Source: SURF-24 sp964537965
GTDB lineage: Bacteria; Bacteroidota; Ignavibacteria; Ignavibacteriales; SURF-24
Length of the DNA: 7,270 bases
Assembly (NCBI GenBank): GCA_964537965.1
Contig: CAZIDB010000232.1
Span: 1 to 7,270 of the forward strand
Direction: 5' to 3'
Shown: positions 5,603-7,270 of the stretch, one piece after another
Layout of the letters: each line of letters starts with the position of its first letter
Numbering within the stretch: position 1 is the first letter of the stretch
Translations under genes and position numbers: made by a program
Notes under the pieces: generated by a model
What the model was told of the DNA's origin: nothing
Databases searched by the model: none
What the model saw: the letters and a program-made list of their open reading frames with translations, nothing else

Positions 5603-7270
5603 TTACTTTATATAAAGCAAAGACGGCTTTATTTTTTCTTTACTTTTACCCGGAGCCTTGAAGTAAACAGATAAACCTTCATCTCCTGTTCTTTCAAAAA
5701 AGGAAACTCTTATTTTATGAAAACCTTTTGCCAGTGCCATTCTTCCATATCTTTCCGTAAGGCCATGCAACCCGTCATTGTTCACAACTACTTTTTCATT
5801 GATATACAACATACTTCCGTCATCAGATTCAGTATAAAAAGTATAAACACCATCATCCGGAATTTTTATATAACCCGAATAATCAAACGCATAATTATCA
5901 TTTGCAAAAGTTTTGATAATTGTAAAATCTACTGTTACTCCCTCCCTGGCTTCCTTAAGAGTTTTAAAATCAGGAGTAACATCAAATTCTCCTTCATAGA
6001 ATTTGTAATTAACTCCACTTGTTAAACCTTCAATATTTTCTGCCGGAAGTAGTTCAACCTTCTTAAAACTTCTTTGTGTAGTATCTGAAATTGCTTTTCC
6101 TTTAATAAAGCAGCGAGCAGAAATTACCGCATTATCTTTCAAAATAATTTTTCCGCGGGCAACGGGAGAATCCTTTGTCGGAACACTTCCATCAAGCGTA
6201 TATCTTATATCAACTTTATCTGCACCTGATTTCACCTGTACAACAAGCTCGTTTGTAAAAATTTCTGATTCGCTTATTATCTCTGGTGCATTTCCAACCT
6301 GCGGCTTTCCTTTAACATCAAGAACAATAACAGAATTAATTTCATCCGGTGCTTTACTGCCTACATTAAGCGTAACCAGTCCTTCACTTACTTCAAATGA
6401 AACAGGAGTTTTTTTTGCATCAGATAACAAGTAAACTTTCTGCGGCTTGCTCAGCAAACCCGGTAATTGAAGTGTTCCATTCTCCGGCCAGTTAAATATA
6501 TGAAGGTAAAGACGGGTATTGTTTATAATTTTCTTCTGAGTACATCTTCCCCAATCAAGTTTTTTAAAAGGACTTGCAGTTGTGCCATAAATTGCTTCGC
6601 CGTTAACTTTCATCCACTCACCAATTTCACGTAAGCGATCTATGCTTGGTTGCGGGAATAATCCTTCGGCAGTAGGGCCAACATTCAACAAATAATTTCC
6701 GCCCTTGGAAGCAATATCAGTTAACATTCTAATCAGGTCTTTTGTTGATTTCCAATTATTGTTTGATTTGTTATAACCCCAGTGGTCATTCATTGTCATG
6801 CAGGTTTCCCAATCAACGCCGGGAAAACCGGTTGCAGGAATCTGTTGCTCCGGAGTTCCGAAATCTCCTGCGCCCCCACCTTCTTCAGTCATTCCTTCCA
6901 TACCACCGCGGCCTTTACTTACGCGGTTATTAATTATTACTCTCGGATCAAGACCACGAACATATTTATAAAGATCATCGCCCATTTTTTGCGTCCACGT
7001 TTCTTCCCATTCGCCATCGAACCATAAAACACCAATATCTCCGTAGTTGGTAAGTAATTCTTTAATCTGGTTTTTCAGGTAAGTAATAAATCTGTTAAAG
7101 TCTGCACCGTCTGTTGATCTATCTTTTTCCCAGGGTCTTCTTGGTAAATAATCAGGGTTATGCCAATCCATAATTGAATGATAAAAACACATTTTCATAT
7201 TCTGTTTTCTGCAGGCATCAGCAAGTTCTTTTAGAATATCTCTTTTGAACGGAGAAGACATAATATCAAA
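5603..7270 (-). CDS. GH29 alpha-L-fucosidase with chitobiase-C-like and PA14 domains (5' end outside window)
   Basis: The frame stays open to the window edge, so the signal region and start of the catalytic barrel are missing; the Met at 7259-7261 is internal. Counting from that Met, residues 1-225 are the C-terminal half of a GH29 catalytic domain: PFKRDILKELADACRKQNMK, FYHSIMDWHNPDY, the nucleophile motif GVLWFDGEWE (Asp82), a TPEQQIP motif whose Glu138 is a candidate acid/base, WETCMTMNDHWGYN, and SKGGNYLLNVGPTAEG. Residues about 226-318 form the usual C-terminal beta-sandwich. Residues about 325-402 resemble a chitobiase C-terminal/Fn3-like domain (IRYTLDGSVPT). Residues about 408-552 match a PA14 domain (GVYTFYTESDDGSMLYINEK, NNDGLHG), often linked to glycan binding. 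The enzyme hydrolyses alpha-L-fucosyl ends of glycans, likely in the periplasm or outside. No T9SS tail is present, unlike its neighbour two genes on. Family is very secure; linkage specificity is not readable. Confidence 0.95.
   Translation of the reverse strand, partial: FDIMSSPFKRDILKELADACRKQNMKMCFYHSIMDWHNPDYLPRRPWEKDRSTDGADFNRFITYLKNQIKELLTNYGDIGVLWFDGEWEETWTQKMGDDLYKYVRGLDPRVIINNRVSKGRGGMEGMTEEGGGAGDFGTPEQQIPATGFPGVDWETCMTMNDHWGYNKSNNNWKSTKDLIRMLTDIASKGGNYLLNVGPTAEGLFPQPSIDRLREIGEWMKVNGEAIYGTTASPFKKLDWGRCTQKKIINNTRLYLHIFNWPENGTLQLPGLLSKPQKVYLLSDAKKTPVSFEVSEGLVTLNVGSKAPDEINSVIVLDVKGKPQVGNAPEIISESEIFTNELVVQVKSGADKVDIRYTLDGSVPTKDSPVARGKIILKDNAVISARCFIKGKAISDTTQRSFKKVELLPAENIEGLTSGVNYKFYEGEFDVTPDFKTLKEAREGVTVDFTIIKTFANDNYAFDYSGYIKIPDDGVYTFYTESDDGSMLYINEKVVVNNDGLHGLTERYGRMALAKGFHKIRVSFFERTGDEGLSVYFKAPGKSKEKIKPSLLYIK

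Noticed and set aside
5717..6025. Plus-strand open frame of 102 codons opposite the fucosidase PA14 region
   Set aside because: It lies antisense to clear PA14 and chitobiase-C-like coding sequence and shows no domain of its own.

Overview
The window comes from an AT-rich genome of the Bacteroidota/FCB lineage, most like an Ignavibacteria-type bacterium. The main evidence is a secreted protein ending in a type IX secretion (T9SS) sorting domain with the NYPNPFNPAT motif, which is common in Ignavibacteria and neighbouring FCB phyla. A TonB-dependent receptor with an N-terminal carboxypeptidase-regulatory-like domain agrees with this. The lineage is an inference from motifs, not from a search.

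All four genes lie on the minus strand, so transcription runs from high to low coordinates. First comes a GH29 alpha-L-fucosidase (5603-7270, 5' end outside the window) with a chitobiase-C-like and a PA14 domain. Next is a UroD-superfamily methyltransferase-like protein (4490-5500) with an H-x-C...C zinc-type motif. It is followed by a 966-residue secreted protein (1195-4095) built only from carbohydrate-binding-like modules: three related beta-sandwich repeats, a fibronectin-III-like segment, a CBM9-like domain and a T9SS tail. Last is the N-terminal third or so of a TonB-dependent receptor (1-1037, 3' end outside the window).

The intergenic regions carry signals. A strong intrinsic terminator follows the binding-protein gene (1140-1177). 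A second follows the fucosidase gene (5520-5570), and its T-run ends only a few bases before the methyltransferase start. The 394-base gap at 4096-4489 holds several dyad and direct repeats, and probably the promoter and control region of the binding-protein gene.

Taken together, this looks like a glycan-acquisition locus. A surface or secreted protein captures polysaccharide, a multidomain fucosidase removes terminal alpha-fucose, a TonB receptor would import products, and a cytoplasmic methyltransferase-like enzyme may handle a methylated or otherwise modified moiety. The last role is speculative. No SusD homologue, sulfatase, transposase, tRNA, rRNA or CRISPR array is visible here. The two terminators mean the four genes are probably not one simple operon.
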